From Phycisphaerae bacterium (GTDB taxonomy: Bacteria; Planctomycetota; Phycisphaerae; UBA1845), in the NCBI GenBank assembly GCA_029260235.1, contig JAJDDP010000219.1, forward strand, positions 1 to 36,949: 36,949 nt of DNA, given 5' to 3'. The position numbers and the translations under genes are program-made. Every line of letters begins with the position of its first letter. Within the stretch, counting starts at the first letter, position 1. The notes beneath the pieces are model-generated. The model worked only from the letters and a program-made list of their open reading frames with translations. It ran no database searches and had not been told where the DNA came from. This document shows positions 1-8,045 of this stretch, piece by piece.

Positions 1-12
1 TTGCTGAGTTGT

Positions 13-16
13 GGAG
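13..16 (+). promoter_or_regulatory. Ribosome binding site of flgD
   Basis: GGAG lies 7 bases before ATG 24. It favours ATG 24 over the in-frame TTG at 9, which has no Shine-Dalgarno sequence within the window. Confidence 0.6.
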
Positions 17-23
17 TGTTGAT

Positions 24-668
24 ATGGAAACTGCCGCTGTAGGCGCTAGTGGCTCAACAGATTTGTTCAATGAATCCCGCACTGCCCAGTCTCTGGGTGG
101 GGAGGATTTCTTCAAGCTGATGATCGCCCAGCTCTCGAATCAGGATCCCCTGGACCCGACCTCGAACCAGGAACTGCTCCAACAGATTTCCAGCATTCGC
201 GATATCGAGCTATCTTCGACGCTAGTCGAATCGCTCAAATCGCTAACCGGGCAGCAGCGATTTGGTTCTGCCGCATCACTGATTGGGAATTATGTCACCG
301 GCAGGCCTGATCCTGACGACCCGGACGCAGTTCAACCAGAGGGCACGGTCGTCGGCGTTCGCTTCGGCGAAAACGGTCAGCCGTTCCTTCAACTCGAGAG
401 CGGGTTGGAACTCTCCATCGATGATGTTGAAAACGTGGTGTCCCCCGAGCAGATAGGCAGTTCGCTCATCGGCAGCTTGGTCGCCGGCCTGGATGCAAGC
501 GACCCAGCCAGCCCAGTCGTCGTCGAAGGCATTGTTACCGGAACGACCACCGACTCGAACGGAAGCATCAAGCTGGAACTGGATACGGGCGAGGTGATTG
601 ACCTTAGCAGTGTGATAGCCACAAGTAGCGCTGATGGATTGTCCGACGAAACGAAGTCGTCGGGTTAA
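24..668 (+). CDS. flgD: Flagellar hook assembly (cap) protein FlgD
   Basis: FlgD forms the temporary cap under which hook subunits (FlgE) polymerise outside the cell. The N-terminal half has the family signature: the segment GGEDFFKLMIAQLSNQDPLD, followed by a helix rich in Q and S (NQELLQQISSIRDIELSS), corresponds to the conserved 'FLKLLVAQLKNQDPLNP' region. The C-terminal part (about residues 95-205) is rich in beta-prone V, G, T and D and fits the FlgD Ig/Tudor-like region. The length of 214 residues is normal for the family. ATG 24 is preferred over TTG 9 because of the GGAG at 13-16. It is the first gene of the visible flagellar cluster and lies 128 bases before flgE. The partner fliK, often just upstream of flgD, would be outside the window. 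Confidence 0.92.
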   Translation: METAAVGASGSTDLFNESRTAQSLGGEDFFKLMIAQLSNQDPLDPTSNQELLQQISSIRDIELSSTLVESLKSLTGQQRFGSAASLIGNYVTGRPDPDDPDAVQPEGTVVGVRFGENGQPFLQLESGLELSIDDVENVVSPEQIGSSLIGSLVAGLDASDPASPVVVEGIVTGTTTDSNGSIKLELDTGEVIDLSSVIATSSADGLSDETKSSG

Positions 669-784
669 TGATGCCCATCTAAGGCACTAGGAAGAAAGTT
701 TGCAGCACCTAGGAATTTGGGTTCTACGTTCGCCCGTAGTTGATTGACCGCAGAAGCAGCCAATCGCGAACCAGAGCCAGCCAC

Positions 785-790
785 AAGGAG
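785..790 (+). promoter_or_regulatory. Ribosome binding site of flgE
   Basis: AAGGAG lies 6 bases before ATG 797. It decides the start of flgE against the longer in-frame reading from 740, whose extra 19 residues have no similarity to hook proteins. Confidence 0.75.
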
Positions 791-796
791 ACGGGC

Positions 797-2488
797 ATGG
801 GTTTGACCAGCGCAATGCTAATTGGTTTTAGCGGCATCAAGACCAATCAGAATTCGATTGACACGATTGGTAATAACATAGCCAATCTCAACACGACCGC
901 GTTCAAGAATCAGCGAGCTCTGTTTGAGACGGCCTTCTACCGCACCCTGCAGGGTGGGACAGAGCCGGGAAACGAGACCGGAGGCACCAATCCAGTCCAA
1001 ACGGGTTACGGGGCACAACTGGCAACCATCCAACGGAACTTCGGGCAGGGGAATCTTCAGCCCACGGGTGTGCCGACGGACTTAGCCCTCCAGGGCGACG
1101 GTTTCTTCGTGCTGGACACCGCCAATGGGGAGCAGGCCTATACCCGCGACGGCAGCTTCAGCCTGGACTCTGAGCGCGCGCTGGTTTCCAGTGACGGTTC
1201 CTTCGTGCGTGGGTTCGCAGCTGACGATGCCGGGGCGATCGATCAAACCGTCCTTAGCAACTTAGTCATCCCGGTGGGCCAGACCAGTGAGGCACAGGCG
1301 ACTACTGCCGTGGTGATGGACGGTAATCTAGACGCTGCCAGTGTAGTCGCAGCCAGTGCTTCAGTAACGACTACCTCGGCCATGGTGACAGCCTCTGGGG
1401 CGGCGACGGCTGCAACCGCCCTTACCGATCTACTGAGCGGCGAAGGAGCAAACCTGTATGCAACTGGCGACGTCATCACCGTGACCGGCGCCCAAAAAGG
1501 GGGTATCGAATTGCCCGAGTCGTCTTTCGTAGTCGGCACGGATGGCAACTCCGTCGGTGACCTCGCTACATTCTTGGAGCAGGCTTTGTTCATCAATACC
1601 GACCCAGCCACAGGTGGCAGCCCGGGCATTGTGGTGTCCGACGGCGCGACGGCCCCAGAAGGTGCGTTGATCATCACCTCAAACCTTGGCGAAACCAGCG
1701 CCATCAATCTGGAAAGCACGGACATCAGGAATTCGACGAGCGGGGCTTTGCCCTTCACGTTTACATCCACAGCCGGTGGCGGTGAAGGGGCAACCACAGC
1801 CTTCACCATCAATGATTCGTTGGGCAATCCGGTTAATGTCCGTCTTCGGACCGCGCTTGAATCCAAAGACGAGAACGGCTTGCTTTGGCGCTTCTACGTG
1901 GAGTCTGCCGATGACGCTGGCGGTGATGGGGTTATCGGAACCGGGACTATCCAGTTCGATCAAGCAGGCCAATTCATCGCATCCACGGGAACAGACTTAT
2001 CCATCGGTCGAACGGGGACGGGGGCAGCCTCACCACTGGCGTTCTCCTTGGATGTGTCCACGTTGACGTCGCTAAACCGATTGGACGGCGAATCAACCTT
2101 GGTCATGGACAGCCAAGATGGCCGAGTCGCCGGCATCCTCACCGATTTCGGGATCGACGCCGACGGCATCATAACCGGAGTTTTCAGCAACAGCACAACA
2201 CAGGTGTTTGGCCAAGTCGCTTTGGCAACTTTCTCTAACGCAGAGGGTCTAATCGCCGGCACGGACAACACCTTCTCGGTTGGGGCGAACTCTGGCGAGG
2301 CCACCATCGTTGCGGCGCAAACGTTAGGCGCGGGTCGCATTCAGGCCGGGCAACTCGAGCAGAGCAACGTTGATTTACCGCGTGAGTTTGTTGGTCTCAT
2401 CCAGGCGTCGACGGGGTTCTCGGCTGCGGGCAGGGTGGTTCAGACGGCAGACGATCTGTTGCAGGAACTGCTCCTCTTGGTCCGCTAA
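797..2488 (+). CDS. flgE: Flagellar hook protein FlgE
   Basis: This is the subunit of the flagellar hook, the flexible joint between rod and filament, exported by the flagellar secretion apparatus. The N-terminus (MGLTSAMLIGFSGIKTNQNS, then IDTIGNNIANLNTTAFKNQR) is the rod/hook coiled-coil D0 domain with the classic 'NNIAN.NT.AFK' motif. The segment PTDLALQGDGFFVLD (about residues 90-105) is the FlgE/F/G core strand. A large variable region rich in T, S, A and G (about 150-450) forms the outer hook domains. The C-terminus (GQLEQSNVDLPREFVGLIQA, then STGFSAAGRVVQTADDLLQE) is the D0 partner helix. At 563 residues it is longer than the enterobacterial protein (about 400), the extra length being in the variable domains. 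The start is set by AAGGAG at 785-790. Confidence 0.95.
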   Translation: MGLTSAMLIGFSGIKTNQNSIDTIGNNIANLNTTAFKNQRALFETAFYRTLQGGTEPGNETGGTNPVQTGYGAQLATIQRNFGQGNLQPTGVPTDLALQGDGFFVLDTANGEQAYTRDGSFSLDSERALVSSDGSFVRGFAADDAGAIDQTVLSNLVIPVGQTSEAQATTAVVMDGNLDAASVVAASASVTTTSAMVTASGAATAATALTDLLSGEGANLYATGDVITVTGAQKGGIELPESSFVVGTDGNSVGDLATFLEQALFINTDPATGGSPGIVVSDGATAPEGALIITSNLGETSAINLESTDIRNSTSGALPFTFTSTAGGGEGATTAFTINDSLGNPVNVRLRTALESKDENGLLWRFYVESADDAGGDGVIGTGTIQFDQAGQFIASTGTDLSIGRTGTGAASPLAFSLDVSTLTSLNRLDGESTLVMDSQDGRVAGILTDFGIDADGIITGVFSNSTTQVFGQVALATFSNAEGLIAGTDNTFSVGANSGEATIVAAQTLGAGRIQAGQLEQSNVDLPREFVGLIQASTGFSAAGRVVQTADDLLQELLLLVR

Positions 2489-2514
2489 TTCGATGATTGG
2501 AGGTTGAGGTCAAA

Positions 2515-2709
2515 GTGGTTTCTCTGACACGACTGAACAAGAAAAATTTCGTGGTCAACGCTGAATTGATTAAGACCATCGAAGAGACCCCAGACACGCT
2601 GATCACGCTGGTTAACGGCGATTACTTTATGGTCCTAGAACCCGTGAAAGAAGTCGTCGAAAAGGCCATCGAGTACGGCAGGCAGATTCGCAGCTTCCGG
2701 GTCGGATGA
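2515..2709 (+). CDS. flbD: Flagellar FlbD-family small protein
   Basis: A small protein of about 64 residues of the FlbD (PF06289) family, often encoded between hook and motor genes in Gram-positive and planctomycete flagellar clusters. It should not be confused with the Caulobacter sigma-54 activator also called FlbD. The family signature is V-x-LTRLNKKNFVVNAELI at the N-terminus, followed by the segment ETPDTLITLVNGDYFMVLEP, where family members have 'T.ITL.nG.k..V.Es'. The function is not established. GTG 2515 is preferred, with GAGG at 2506-2509 five bases ahead, because homologues begin close to 'I.LTRLNG'. A TTG at 2497 is the alternative. It follows the flgE stop by 26 bases, so co-transcription is likely. 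Confidence 0.85.
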   Translation: MVSLTRLNKKNFVVNAELIKTIEETPDTLITLVNGDYFMVLEPVKEVVEKAIEYGRQIRSFRVG

Positions 2710-2843
2710 AGGATCGATGTTTGGTGGTTATCGGGCATCCCATGTGGGTAGGTCCGGCTAACGATGTCTTAGCCGGTGGTCGATATCCAAAGATAAGAGC
2801 GATTGTGTCCGCTCGCTGAATAGAGACTAGGAATCGCGACCTT

Positions 2844-3623
2844 ATGGACTTGGCCACGATTATCGGGTTTATCACCGGCATAGGCTTGTTGCTTTGGGCG
2901 GTCATGTCCAAGTCAACACTCAGTGCCTTCGCCGATGGTCCGTCGGTCGCCATTGTGGTCGGCGGAGCTATCGCTGCGACGCTGATCAGCTCGCCGCTTG
3001 GCAACGTGATGGGCGTCATGAAGGTGATCAAAAACTGCTTTTTCGCCAAGTCAGCCAACCCCAGCGAGCTCATCAAGGACTTGGTTGGCTACGCCGAAAT
3101 CGCCCGCCGCGACGGCATCCTTTCCTTGGAAAGCGTAACCTCTGAAATCAAGGATCCCTTCGTCGTTAGTGGTATTCAAATGGCTGTCGATGGCACTGAC
3201 CCCGAGCTGATCGAACAGGTCATGAATGCGGAGTTGGATGCGGTAGCTCTCCGGCACGCCTCCGGCAAAGCATTGCTCGAGGCCGTCGGCCGTTATGGCC
3301 CCGCCTTTGGCATGATTGGTACGCTGGTCGGTCTGGTGATCATGCTGGGGAACATGTCCGATCCGGATTCGCTCGGTCCTTCGATGGCCGTTGCTCTATT
3401 GACTACTTTGTACGGCTCGCTGTTGGCAAACGTCGTGGCCTTGCCTCTGGCTGATAAGCTGGGGATGCGCAGTACCGAAGAACTGGCCATGAAGGAAATC
3501 GTCATTCGCGGGGTGATGGCTATTCAGTCCGGCGACAACCCCCGCGTTGTGGAACAAAAACTCAAGAGCTTCCTGCCGCCGAAACTGCGGGCAATGATTG
3601 GCGAGGATGCCAAAGCAGCATAG
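2844..3623 (+). CDS. motA: Flagellar motor stator protein MotA
   Basis: MotA forms the five-subunit ring of the inner-membrane stator that converts ion flow into rotor torque. The 259 residues match the family length. Four hydrophobic segments are visible: about residues 2-20, 30-52, 145-168 and 178-203. The GYAEIARRDGILSLE segment begins the large cytoplasmic loop that contacts FliG. The GRYGPAFGMIGTLVGLVIML and LYGSLLANVVALPLADKL blocks are the two pore-lining helices of the MotA/TolQ/ExbB family. It is followed by motB, the obligate partner, 94 bases downstream. I cannot read with confidence whether the motor uses protons or sodium. Confidence 0.95.
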   Translation: MDLATIIGFITGIGLLLWAVMSKSTLSAFADGPSVAIVVGGAIAATLISSPLGNVMGVMKVIKNCFFAKSANPSELIKDLVGYAEIARRDGILSLESVTSEIKDPFVVSGIQMAVDGTDPELIEQVMNAELDAVALRHASGKALLEAVGRYGPAFGMIGTLVGLVIMLGNMSDPDSLGPSMAVALLTTLYGSLLANVVALPLADKLGMRSTEELAMKEIVIRGVMAIQSGDNPRVVEQKLKSFLPPKLRAMIGEDAKAA

Positions 3624-3717
3624 CTGTTAGCCCAGGTGGCTGCTCGATGGCTCAGTGAACAGCTCTTCGGTGGTTGATCCTGAGCCCCGGTGAAGATCTT
3701 TCTGATGTGGTGGCAAT

Positions 3718-4476
3718 ATGGCTAGGAAAAAGGCAGATCCCCCCGCAGGCGCACCTGAATGGATGGTTACATTCGGGGACATGATGTCGTTATTGCTCTG
3801 TTTCTTTGTCCTATTGCTCTCCATGAGCGAAATGAAGAAGGACGAGAAGTTTCTGCAGGTGGTTACCTCCATCCGAGAAGCATTCGGCTACCGCAGCGCA
3901 TTGCAGGTGACCCCCGGTGAGAATATGCCGCTCAATACCATTCTTGAGCAGTTGCAGAACATCATCGTCCCTCCCAATGAGAACAGGGAGGGCGACACGG
4001 ACGAGGAAGGCATTGATGGCCGAGTGAGCAAGGTCACCGATGTTCGGGACGGGATCGAAATTGTAGTAGGGGGGCGAATTACCTTTGATCAATTCAGCGC
4101 CGTCCTAAAGCCTGAAGCTGCGCAACGATTGGCCGCCGTCGCCGAAAAGATCAGAGGTACAAACACGAAGATCATCATCAAGGGCCATGCTACGCGCGAG
4201 CCCTTGCCTGAAGAGTCACTCTATGACGATCCGCTTGCCCTCTCCTTTGCCCGGGCCCGCGCGGTAGCTGATGTGCTGACCCATGGCGAAGTCCGCGGAG
4301 AACGCATCCGCATCGAAGCTGTCGGAGACCGCGAACCCCTCAACCGCCAAGCGTACACAGAGGAGCGTCGAGCGGTAAATCGCCGTGTGCAAATCATCGT
4401 GACTGAATCATTGCTGGACGACTACGCCGGGCGTCCGATTACTGACGAACTGGAGGTAGTTGACGATGGCGGATAA
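3718..4476 (+). CDS. motB: Flagellar motor stator protein MotB
   Basis: MotB is the stator plug and anchor: a single helix carries the ion-binding Asp and a periplasmic OmpA-like domain grips peptidoglycan. The N-terminus has the plug motif PEWMVTFGDMMSLLLCFFVL, in which Asp21 (FGDMM) is the essential ion-binding residue. The OmpA-like domain covers about residues 118-230 (ITFDQFSAVLKPEAAQRLAA, later FARARAVADVL and NRRVQIIV). The family's 'GHTD' is here GHAT (about 156-159), so the usual Asp is displaced. At 252 residues it is a normal length. The stop overlaps the start of fliL by 11 bases, which suggests translational coupling. Confidence 0.93.
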   Translation: MARKKADPPAGAPEWMVTFGDMMSLLLCFFVLLLSMSEMKKDEKFLQVVTSIREAFGYRSALQVTPGENMPLNTILEQLQNIIVPPNENREGDTDEEGIDGRVSKVTDVRDGIEIVVGGRITFDQFSAVLKPEAAQRLAAVAEKIRGTNTKIIIKGHATREPLPEESLYDDPLALSFARARAVADVLTHGEVRGERIRIEAVGDREPLNRQAYTEERRAVNRRVQIIVTESLLDDYAGRPITDELEVVDDGG

Positions 4477-5002
4477 TGCCAAGCCCGAAGTCGCTGAAAC
4501 AAAACCCAAATCCAAGAAGATCATGACCCTTATCGTGATCGGCGGTGTGATGCTGGCAGAAGCAGGCCTCATCATCGGAGCGATGAAGATGTTCGGCTCT
4601 GAACCAGAGCCAGCCATGGCTGCCGATGGCGAAGGCGGTGAGGGGGGCGTGGACGGGGAGGGTGCCGGGGATGCGACGGCGCTGGCTGAAGTCTGCTTGG
4701 CCGAGGTCGATGCCTCCAACAACCGGACAGGCCGCCAGTACATGTACCACCTCCAGGTATTTGCCCTCATCGAAGCTGAGCAAAAAGAGGCGCTCGACAA
4801 GATTATTGAGGAACGCCGGGCCACCATTCAGGATCGCATCAACACCATCATCCGCGCTGCTGATCCAAAGCAGCTCAACGAACCAGGACTCGAAACCCTC
4901 CGCCGCCAAGTTAAATTTGAGCTGCAAAAAATCATCGGAGAAGGCGCAATCATCCACGAACTTCTCATCCCAGAGTTGCTTCAGTCACGAAGCAGCCTTT
5001 GA
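4466..5002 (+). CDS. fliL: Flagellar basal body-associated protein FliL
   Basis: FliL is an inner-membrane protein with a periplasmic domain that surrounds and supports the MotAB stator. The protein (178 residues from ATG 4466) has a short cytoplasmic tail rich in K and P, one membrane helix (about 19-41), a low-complexity linker rich in G, D and E, and a stomatin-like periplasmic domain that starts near residue 75 and contains the segment EQKEALDKIIEERRATIQDR. The end, KFELQKIIGEGAIIHELLIP, resembles the FliL C-terminus ('l...in..l..g.V..VyF..fv.Q'), though more divergent than usual. GGAGG at 4452-4456 sits 9 bases before ATG 4466, which overlaps the end of motB. Confidence 0.85.
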   Translation: MADNAKPEVAETKPKSKKIMTLIVIGGVMLAEAGLIIGAMKMFGSEPEPAMAADGEGGEGGVDGEGAGDATALAEVCLAEVDASNNRTGRQYMYHLQVFALIEAEQKEALDKIIEERRATIQDRINTIIRAADPKQLNEPGLETLRRQVKFELQKIIGEGAIIHELLIPELLQSRSSL

Positions 5003-5057
5003 TTGTGGGTTGGAAGGCGTCCGGGCCGATAATACCTGAACTAGGAGCGGACCGTGC

Positions 5058-5885
5058 ATGGCTGACAACCCTGAAAACTCAGATATTGGCCCTGGGGACG
5101 ACATTTCTCAGGACGATATCGACGCGCTGACGAATGCAGCTGGCGGTGATGCGCCGGCTAGCCCAGATGATTCTGGACCGGTCAGTCAGGATGACGTCGA
5201 TGCGCTGCTTTCAGGCGGAGCTGATGCGAGCGCCCCCGCCGAGGACGAGAGCGGCTCTGTCGATCAGAGCGCGATCGATGATCTGTTTGGCGATTCCCCC
5301 GCGGCATCACCAGCGGCACCTGAATCATCAACTGACGACGCCGGTCTGGGGGACGGTTTGCTGTCGCAGGCTGACATTGACGCAGCCCTCGCAGGTGGAG
5401 GAGCGGATATGCCCGCATCGGCTGAGCCGGATGTTCCATCCGCCGCTGAACCTGATGAGGCCCGGCTCGATTCTGCGGGAAGACCGTTCGATGCGGTCGC
5501 CGCAGAGATGGCCGCAGCAATCGCCGAGGAGAAAGCTGCGGCGGAGCTGACCGCGAGTGCGGCACCGGTCGGCGAGCCCCTGGAATTGCCGTCCTTCGGC
5601 GATGATCTGCTCATCGAAGGATTGAATAATGAAATCGACTTGCTCCACGACGTAGACTTGCGGGTCAAGATCGAATTGGGCCGAACTCGCATGCTCGTGG
5701 AAGATGTGCTGCGTTTGGGAAGCGGGAGTGTTGTCGAGCTGGACAAGCTGGCAGGCGACCCCGTGGATGTGTATGCCAATGATCGTCTCATCGCCCGCGG
5801 TGAGGTGCTCGTGCTTAACGATAACTTCTGTGTCCGCGTCAGCGAGATCGTGTCTGGAGATCAAGACGCGCTGGTTGGCGCGTGA
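5058..5885 (+). CDS. fliN: Flagellar motor switch protein FliN, with four FliM-like N-terminal motifs
   Basis: FliN is a C-ring component at the base of the motor and also helps dock export cargo. The C-terminal SpoA/FliN domain (about residues 192-267) is clear: [20 protein letters not shown], then [20 protein letters not shown] and [12 protein letters not shown]. The N-terminal 190 residues are a long acidic, low-complexity extension containing four copies of a motif resembling the CheY-P-binding N-terminus of FliM (E. coli LSQAEIDALL): ISQDDIDAL (16-24), [10 protein letters not shown] (42-51), [10 protein letters not shown] (68-77) and [11 protein letters not shown] (101-111). At 275 residues it is about twice the length of E. 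coli FliN. No fliM lies between fliL and fliN. The domain assignment is secure; a CheY-binding role for the repeats is inference. Confidence 0.93.
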   Translation: MADNPENSDIGPGDDISQDDIDALTNAAGGDAPASPDDSGPVSQDDVDALLSGGADASAPAEDESGSVDQSAIDDLFGDSPAASPAAPESSTDDAGLGDGLLSQADIDAALAGGGADMPASAEPDVPSAAEPDEARLDSAGRPFDAVAAEMAAAIAEEKAAAELTASAAPVGEPLELPSFGDDLLIEGLNNEIDLLHDVDLRVKIELGRTRMLVEDVLRLGSGSVVELDKLAGDPVDVYANDRLIARGEVLVLNDNFCVRVSEIVSGDQDALVGA

Positions 5886-5905
5886 GCTCGGCAATCAAGG
5901 GAAGC

Positions 5906-5912
5906 AAGGAGG
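5906..5912 (+). promoter_or_regulatory. Ribosome binding site of fliO
   Basis: AAGGAGG lies 5 bases before ATG 5918, a near-ideal Shine-Dalgarno sequence. It argues for ATG 5918 rather than the GTG at 5882 that overlaps the fliN stop. Confidence 0.8.
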
Positions 5913-5917
5913 CTTCG

Positions 5918-6730
5918 ATGACTTGTCGCTTGGCCGGTCTGTGCTTGTTGGTGTTGGTATCGGTGTGCTGCGCCGGCGAGGAGCGGGAGACGGTTTCTCC
6001 TGCTGCGGCTTCGAATGCACCCCTCTCACTAGCGGCTGATGCCCTCGTCGCACGAGACGGCGAAGCCACAGGAAATCTTCAGCCCAAATCCGACGCCGCA
6101 TCCGCAATCACCTCGGGATCAGCCTCGCTACCCGCGGCAGATTCAACTGATACACCCAAATCATCTTCCTTGGCTATGCTAAATCAGACTCTTGGATCTG
6201 TGGGTCGCGACGGGCAAGCGTCGGGCACCGGCGCTGCTTCCGCCATTCAATCGGTCCCCTGGTACCGCGGCGGGCTGTTCAGCCTGGTTGTCGTTTTGGC
6301 TGTGATTGCCGGAATAGCCCTTCTTCTTAAAAGGCTGGTGCCCGCCATGCGAGTCTCACAGAATGGGGCCATCGACATCCTCAGCAGAAACGCCATCGGT
6401 CCAAAGCAAACTTTGGCGCTCGTGCGCATGGGGCGACGTGTTGTCCTCTTGGGAGTCACCAGCGACCGTGTGAATATGCTTTGCGAAGTCAGCGACCCCG
6501 TCGAAGTTGCAGAACTGGTCGGCTCATCTGCCGGAGTGCAGCGTCACACAGCTAGTGAATCTTTTGGAGACATGCTGGCAACTGAGGCTGAGGGGTTCGA
6601 CGATCAAATCGCCGGATCTGGAGGTCGTGGTGCATCGGCTAGCACAACCAAGTTGGCCCAGGCCAAGGGCAGTGTTGGAGGGTTGCTGGCCAAGCTGAAG
6701 AACCTTCAACAGCAAGAAACATCTCGGTGA
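5918..6730 (+). CDS. fliO: Flagellar biosynthesis protein FliO
   Basis: FliO is a membrane protein that assists assembly of the FliP pore of the flagellar export gate. The 270-residue product begins with a signal-like hydrophobic segment (CRLAGLCLLVLVSVCCAG), followed by about 95 residues rich in S, A, D and T, then a membrane helix (about 118-143, LFSLVVVLAVIAGIALLLKR) and a conserved cytoplasmic domain (IDILSRNAIGPKQTLALVRM, then GRRVVLLGVTSDRVNML), which is typical of FliO. The long N-terminal periplasmic part is larger than in enterobacteria. Position immediately before fliP-fliQ-fliR supports the call. The 109 bases between fliO and fliP contain a small hairpin (ATGCCG/CGGCAT, 6744-6760) of no obvious role. 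Confidence 0.88.
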   Translation: MTCRLAGLCLLVLVSVCCAGEERETVSPAAASNAPLSLAADALVARDGEATGNLQPKSDAASAITSGSASLPAADSTDTPKSSSLAMLNQTLGSVGRDGQASGTGAASAIQSVPWYRGGLFSLVVVLAVIAGIALLLKRLVPAMRVSQNGAIDILSRNAIGPKQTLALVRMGRRVVLLGVTSDRVNMLCEVSDPVEVAELVGSSAGVQRHTASESFGDMLATEAEGFDDQIAGSGGRGASASTTKLAQAKGSVGGLLAKLKNLQQQETSR

Positions 6731-6839
6731 CCGGACTCAAGAAATGCCGTTGATCGGCATCGCCGCTTGGACGCAGTTGAGTCTACTGGCGGTTTTTGGT
6801 TAGTTGGTCACCAGAATCTAGTGCGCTAAGGAGTGGCGC

Positions 6840-7670
6840 ATGGTACACGGGCATGGATGCTCAATGAAGAAGTGGATTGCGCTATCAGCGGCTCTTGCTG
6901 CCATGTGGTGGGCTGCGCCCGCCGCTGCTCAAACCGCTACCCCCGCCATCGATAACCCTTTCCAGATTCCCGACGCTCGTTCGGTGCTGCCGACGGCCAC
7001 GGACTCCAAAGGGGTCAGTTCAACGCTGCGCATCCTCGTTCTAATGACCGTTCTTGGCCTCGTGCCCTCGATTCTGATCATGACCACCAGTTTCGCGCGC
7101 GTCATGATTGTGTTGGCATTGCTTCGACAAGCGATGGCGACGCCCCAGCTGCCGCCTGGGCAGGTATTGATGGCCATTTCCTTGTTTGTGACCATTCTGG
7201 TGATGACCCCTACTTGGCAGCTCATTAACGCCGAGGCCGTCGAACCCTACATGGAAGGTCAGATGTCTCAGCGTCAGGCGATGGACATCGCTGCTGACCA
7301 CATGAAGGGCTTTATGTATCGGCAGATCGACCAATCAGGGAACCACGAGGACATCCATCTTTTTCTCGAGTACCAACGAGGCAAAGCACTCTCCGACGAG
7401 GAGCTCGCGAATCTGACGGTCAATGATGTTCCGCTGATGACCATGATCCCCGCTTTCATGATCAGCGAACTGAAGACAGCCTTCGTGATGGGATTCAGAA
7501 TCTACCTGCCGTTTCTGGTAATCGACATGGTGATTGCCTCGATTCTAATTTCGATGGGCATGATGATGCTGCCGCCGGTGCTCATTTCGTTGCCCTTCAA
7601 GATTCTGCTCTTTGTCTTGGCTAACGGATGGCACTTGATTATCCAGACTCTACTCTACAGCTTTGTGTAA
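6840..7670 (+). CDS. fliP: Flagellar type III export gate protein FliP
   Basis: FliP is the main subunit of the FliPQR pore through which flagellar proteins leave the cytoplasm. Residues 9-30 (MKKWIALSAALAAMWWAAPA) are a signal peptide ending near AAAQ, as in many FliP proteins. The conserved core follows: LVPSILIMTTSFARVMIVLA, LLRQAMATPQLPPGQVLMAI, then SELKTAFVMGFRIYLPFLVI and MGMMMLPPVLISLPFKILLF. The last two blocks carry the FliP/SctR signatures. The length of 276 residues is normal with the signal peptide. AAGGAG at 6828-6833 is 6 bases before ATG 6840; a second in-frame ATG at 6864 also precedes the signal peptide. Confidence 0.96.
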   Translation: MVHGHGCSMKKWIALSAALAAMWWAAPAAAQTATPAIDNPFQIPDARSVLPTATDSKGVSSTLRILVLMTVLGLVPSILIMTTSFARVMIVLALLRQAMATPQLPPGQVLMAISLFVTILVMTPTWQLINAEAVEPYMEGQMSQRQAMDIAADHMKGFMYRQIDQSGNHEDIHLFLEYQRGKALSDEELANLTVNDVPLMTMIPAFMISELKTAFVMGFRIYLPFLVIDMVIASILISMGMMMLPPVLISLPFKILLFVLANGWHLIIQTLLYSFV

Positions 7671-7712
7671 CGCCCGGCGGTTCCGGGCACCGACGGCCGA
7701 AAGGAAGGACAG

Positions 7713-7970
7713 ATGGATCTTGGTGTTGCACTGGACTTGGGGCGGAGTGCTTTCTTTATGGCATTGGCGACCTCAGCGCCAATTCTGTTGATCGGATTGG
7801 TGGTCGGCTTGAGCATTTCGGTGTTTCAATCTGTGACCCAGTTGCAAGAACAGACCTTAACCTTTGTGCCCAAGATCGCTGCTATGGTGATGGCGGCGAG
7901 TTATTTTATCCCTTGGATCGCCACCCGCATGCTCGAATACAGCCAAAAGATGTTTTCTCCGCCGATGTAG
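7713..7970 (+). CDS. fliQ: Flagellar type III export gate protein FliQ
   Basis: FliQ is a small two-helix hairpin subunit of the export pore. The 85 residues match the usual length of about 89. The first helix (SAPILLIGLVVGLSISVFQS) leads into the family hallmark TQLQEQTLTFVPKIAAM, and the second helix follows (MVMAASYFIPWIATRMLEYS). GGAAGG at 7703-7708 precedes ATG 7713. It lies 42 bases after fliP in the order fliP-fliQ-fliR found almost universally. Confidence 0.96.
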   Translation: MDLGVALDLGRSAFFMALATSAPILLIGLVVGLSISVFQSVTQLQEQTLTFVPKIAAMVMAASYFIPWIATRMLEYSQKMFSPPM

Positions 7971-8045
7971 CGAGGTCGGCGTATCTGGACCTCGATGAGG
8001 GCAGAAGATGAGTGCCCGTTTGCGCAAGAACGAGTGACATGAACC

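Noticed and set aside
1243..1866. 207-codon minus-strand frame over flgE
   Set aside because: Antisense to the variable part of the hook gene, with a low-complexity translation; treated as a shadow.
5025..5032. GCCGATAA, an exact match to the sigma-28 -10 box upstream of fliN
   Set aside because: No TAAA-like -35 box lies at the required distance of about 15 bases, and GCCGAT strings are frequent in this DNA.
5328..5894. 188-codon minus-strand frame over fliN
   Set aside because: Shadow of the FliN gene on the opposite strand; no motif and no ribosome site.
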